A model generated the notes under the pieces. The model worked only from the letters and a program-made list of their open reading frames with translations. It was not told the origin of the DNA and made no database searches. A stretch of DNA of 64,000 bases from contig NZ_JBLLVA010000002.1 of NCBI RefSeq assembly GCF_047739745.1, positions 62,001 through 126,000 of the forward strand, read 5' to 3'. Below are positions 61,724 through 64,000 of the stretch, piece by piece. How positions within the stretch are numbered: the first letter of the stretch is position 1; every line of letters starts with the position of its first letter. A program made the position numbers and the translations under genes. The DNA comes from Pseudaminobacter sp047739745. Its GTDB lineage: Bacteria; Pseudomonadota; Alphaproteobacteria; Rhizobiales; Rhizobiaceae.

Positions 61724-62514
61724 TGACGGAAAGGCACACAGCCCAGCCCTTCGCTGCCGTCGCGGCAGGAAAGGACCGCAAGACCGGCGCGGGCAAGCGG
61801 TTCTGGCGAAGGATTCGCAAGCCGCTGGCGCAGTCGCGCCTGGTCAAGGGCATCCTTGCCACATTGCTTGCGCAGGCGCTGCGATTCATCCGGCTGACCA
61901 ATCCGCTTGCCAAGGGCTCTTCCAACCTGGACGAGGCCCACGCCACGCTGACCCCGGCAATCGTAGCACTGTGGCACGGCCAGCATTTGCTGGCGCCATG
62001 CATCTACCCTAAGGCCAAGGGCCTCGTGGCGATGGTATCGCGCAGCGCCGATGCCGAACTCAATGCGCTGGTCGTCGAGAAGCTCGGATTTCAGGCGGTG
62101 CGCGGTTCGGGCGGACGCGAGGGCACTCAGAATGTCGAAAAAGGCGGCGCGCGCGCCTTGATTGCCCTGAAAAGGGCGCTCGATGCCGGCAAGAATGTCG
62201 CCATGATCGCAGATATTCCACACGGCACCCCGCGTCAGGCAGGGCTTGGCATCGTCACGCTGGCGCGTCTTTCAGGTCGACCGATAATCGCGGTGGCGAT
62301 CGCCACCAGCCGACGCAAGGTGCTCGAAAGGACCTGGGACAAGACCACGATCAACCTGCCTTTCGGGCGTTGTGGCCTCGTCGTCGGTGATCCGATCCAT
62401 GTCGCGGCGGATGCCGACGAGGCTGAAATGCAACGCAAGCGGCAGGAACTCACCGACACGTTGAACGTAGCGACCGAGACGGCATATCGCCTGGCCGATG
62501 GTGAGCGCAAATGA
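61723..62514 (+). CDS. DUF374 lysophospholipid-acyltransferase-like protein
   Basis: The 263-residue protein has a basic N-terminus, one membrane-associated hydrophobic region near residues 40-56, and the acyltransferase-like DUF374 core: ALWHGQHLLAP with the candidate catalytic His near residue 86, the GSGGREGTQN region and DIPHGTPRQAGLGIV. Fold and context (waaA, lpxK next) suggest an acyl transfer in lipid A or phospholipid metabolism, but the family has no established reaction that I know of. Confidence 0.88.
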   Translation: MTERHTAQPFAAVAAGKDRKTGAGKRFWRRIRKPLAQSRLVKGILATLLAQALRFIRLTNPLAKGSSNLDEAHATLTPAIVALWHGQHLLAPCIYPKAKGLVAMVSRSADAELNALVVEKLGFQAVRGSGGREGTQNVEKGGARALIALKRALDAGKNVAMIADIPHGTPRQAGLGIVTLARLSGRPIIAVAIATSRRKVLERTWDKTTINLPFGRCGLVVGDPIHVAADADEAEMQRKRQELTDTLNVATETAYRLADGERK

Positions 62515-63836
62515 GCGAACGCTGGGCGCGCACCCTTTTGTCGGCCTATCGCCTGGCAGGCTCGCTCGCCTATCCGGTGATCGGCACCTATGTCGCCTGG
62601 CGTTCCAGCCGGGGCAAGGAAGATCACAGGCGGCGGCGCGAACGTTACGGTCGTGCCGGCCACCCCCGCCCGGAAGGTCCGGTGATCTGGGTGCACGCGG
62701 CAAGCGTCGGTGAAACGGTGGCGGTGGTTTCGCTCATCGAGCGCATACTGGGCTATGGAATGCATGTGGTGCTGACGACGGGCACGGTCACCTCGGCAAA
62801 AGTAGCGCAGGAGCGGCTCGGCAGCCGTGTCATCCACCAATATGTGCCGCTCGACCTGAAGCCCGCCGTGAGCCGCTTCCTCGACCACTGGCAGCCTGAT
62901 CTGGCGATCATCGCCGAGTCGGAAATCTGGCCGATGACGATCCTGGAACTTGGCGCCCGCCGCGTGCCGCAGGTTCTGGTCAACGGGCGCTTGTCCGATC
63001 GCTCCTTCAAATCATGGAAGAAGCGGCCCTATCTGGCTGAAGCCCTGTTCGAGAACATGGCGCACGTGGTCGCCCAGTCCGAGGTGGACGCCGAACGTTT
63101 CGCCGCCCTTGGGGCGCGTCCGGTAACCATTTCGGGAAATCTGAAGGTCGACACCAATCCGCCGCCGGCGAACGATGTGGAGCTTGCCACCTTGCAGCGG
63201 CAGATCGGCAAGCGGCCGAACTGGGCGGCCATCTCCACGCACAATGGCGAGGAGCAGGTGGCCGCCGACCTTCACCTTCTGTTGCGGGATCGCCATCCCG
63301 GCCTGCTGACGATCATAGTGCCGCGCCATCCCGACCGGGCGGAGGCGCTGATTGCCGATTTTTCAGAGCGCGGTCTGAAGGTCGCGCGGCGCAGCACCGG
63401 CGACGCGGTGACGGCCGACACCGACATTCTGCTTGGCGACACGATCGGTGAAATGGGTCTTTATCTGCGCCTGACGGAAATCGCCTTCGTCGGTCGTTCG
63501 CTGACGTCGGAAGGGGGACAGAATCCGCTGGAACCGGCGATGCTGGAAACGGCGGTCCTGTCCGGGCGCAATGTCCAGAATTTCCGTGATACTTATCAGC
63601 GGCTGATTGAAAGCGGCGGTGCCCGGCTGGTGCGCGACAGCGACATGCTGGCCCGCGCGGTCAATTTCCTGCTGCTCAACGAGAGGGCGCGCCACGACAT
63701 GATGGCGGCAGGCGTCACCACGGTCAACGAGATGCGCGGAGCGCTCGCCAAGACATTGAAGGCGCTCGAGCCCTTCATCCAGCCGCTGATCGTCAAGTCC
63801 CGCCTCAAGGGAACGGGTTCGCTTCGTGACCAGTGA
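62511..63836 (+). CDS. waaA: 3-deoxy-D-manno-octulosonic acid transferase
   Basis: WaaA (KdtA, GT30) adds Kdo residues from CMP-Kdo to the lipid A precursor at the inner membrane. The 441-residue protein has an N-terminal membrane anchor region (LAGSLAYPVIGTYVAW), the first Rossmann domain with WVHAASVGETVAV and ESEIWPM, and the donor-binding EGGQNPLEPAML near residue 335. Start overlaps the acyltransferase stop and its end overlaps the lpxK start. Confidence 0.95.
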   Translation: MSERWARTLLSAYRLAGSLAYPVIGTYVAWRSSRGKEDHRRRRERYGRAGHPRPEGPVIWVHAASVGETVAVVSLIERILGYGMHVVLTTGTVTSAKVAQERLGSRVIHQYVPLDLKPAVSRFLDHWQPDLAIIAESEIWPMTILELGARRVPQVLVNGRLSDRSFKSWKKRPYLAEALFENMAHVVAQSEVDAERFAALGARPVTISGNLKVDTNPPPANDVELATLQRQIGKRPNWAAISTHNGEEQVAADLHLLLRDRHPGLLTIIVPRHPDRAEALIADFSERGLKVARRSTGDAVTADTDILLGDTIGEMGLYLRLTEIAFVGRSLTSEGGQNPLEPAMLETAVLSGRNVQNFRDTYQRLIESGGARLVRDSDMLARAVNFLLLNERARHDMMAAGVTTVNEMRGALAKTLKALEPFIQPLIVKSRLKGTGSLRDQ

Positions 63837-64000
63837 AGCGCCGCCGTTCTGGTGGGAGAAGCCCGGTTGGCGCGCCTTGGCGCTGTCGCCGCTCTCCACG
63901 CTTTACGGGCTGGCGGCTGCGCGCCGCATGGCCTCGGCCAAGCGCGTGCATGCCGATCTCCCGGTGCTCTGCATCGGAAATTTCACCGTCGGCGGCACTG
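63826..64000 (+). CDS. lpxK: Tetraacyldisaccharide 4'-kinase (partial, start only)
   Basis: LpxK phosphorylates the 4' position of the lipid A disaccharide. Only 58 codons are in the window. They read MTSEAPPFWWEKPGWRA and later LCIGNFTVGGT, the family N-terminus and the beginning of the P-loop. GTG start at 63826 overlaps the waaA stop by 11 bases. The gene continues past the window edge. Confidence 0.92.
   Translation, partial: MTSEAPPFWWEKPGWRALALSPLSTLYGLAAARRMASAKRVHADLPVLCIGNFTVGGT

Overview
The window is a stretch of GC-rich, gene-dense alphaproteobacterial chromosome. Gene content and order (pepA-holC, SDR-uvrC-pgsA-moaD-moaE, aapJQMP, pmbA to lpxK, tandem complex I accessory genes, NtrC/Aap-type transport) point to Hyphomicrobiales, most likely a Phyllobacteriaceae/Mesorhizobium-like organism; the species cannot be fixed from sequence alone. 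I see no insertion sequence, prophage, integrase, CRISPR array, plasmid replication gene or rRNA. Codon use looks uniform, and almost every gene belongs to the core genome.

Layout. 1-6.3 kb: lptF (reverse) diverges from pepA-holC-membrane protein-rlmJ, then a small secreted protein and a lipoprotein RNase T2. 6.4-15.6 kb: GST, an Omp25/31-like porin (reverse), SDR-uvrC-pgsA-moaD-moaE as one overlapping operon, ndk (reverse), DinB-like protein, ABC-F ATPase. 15.6-19.7 kb: a palindromic intergenic repeat, a molybdopterin oxidoreductase, and purM-purN (reverse). 19.9-23.5 kb: a CDP-alcohol phosphatidyltransferase, a PerM-type permease, hdaA, tRNA-Pro(TGG), an NDUFS4-like complex I subunit, tRNA-Arg(TCT), and a small membrane protein. 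23.5-29.4 kb: a metC-type lyase and the aapJQMP amino-acid ABC operon. 29.4-37.8 kb: universal stress protein, FAD monooxygenase, NDUFS6-like zinc protein, ppk-ppx, two tandem DoxX genes, fumC. 37.9-41.2 kb: methyltransferase, CsbD, groS-groL with a perfect CIRCE operator. 41.3-46.5 kb: marR-emrA-emrB efflux operon and a HAD hydrolase-ribF pair. 46.5-54.6 kb: HdeD, ileS, lipoprotein, tadA, large RluB-like pseudouridine synthase, rsmD. 54.7-58.4 kb: two M16 peptidases and a patatin. 58.4-64 kb: VOC protein, then pmbA, an IMPase-family phosphatase, DUF4170, a DUF374 acyltransferase, waaA and the start of lpxK.

Functional themes are envelope building (lptF, phosphatidyltransferases, waaA/lpxK), stress and protein quality (groESL, usp, CsbD, HdeD, polyphosphate), translation and RNA modification (ileS, tadA, rlmJ, rluB, rsmD), and nitrogen import (aap). 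Regulatory signals read directly from the sequence include a perfect CtrA-type box (TTAA-N7-TTAAC) with neighbouring GANTC sites between lptF and pepA, the CIRCE element with its overlapping promoter, a MarR-type palindrome before the efflux operon, structured leaders around aapJ, an EcfG-like promoter before CsbD, and several bidirectional terminators.

I do not find a clear undescribed system of the defence or mobile type. The best leads are modest: an envelope operon with uncharacterised DUF4170 and DUF374 members, a HAD phosphatase tied to ribF, a cysteine-containing secreted protein tightly linked to a secreted RNase, and the CtrA site.
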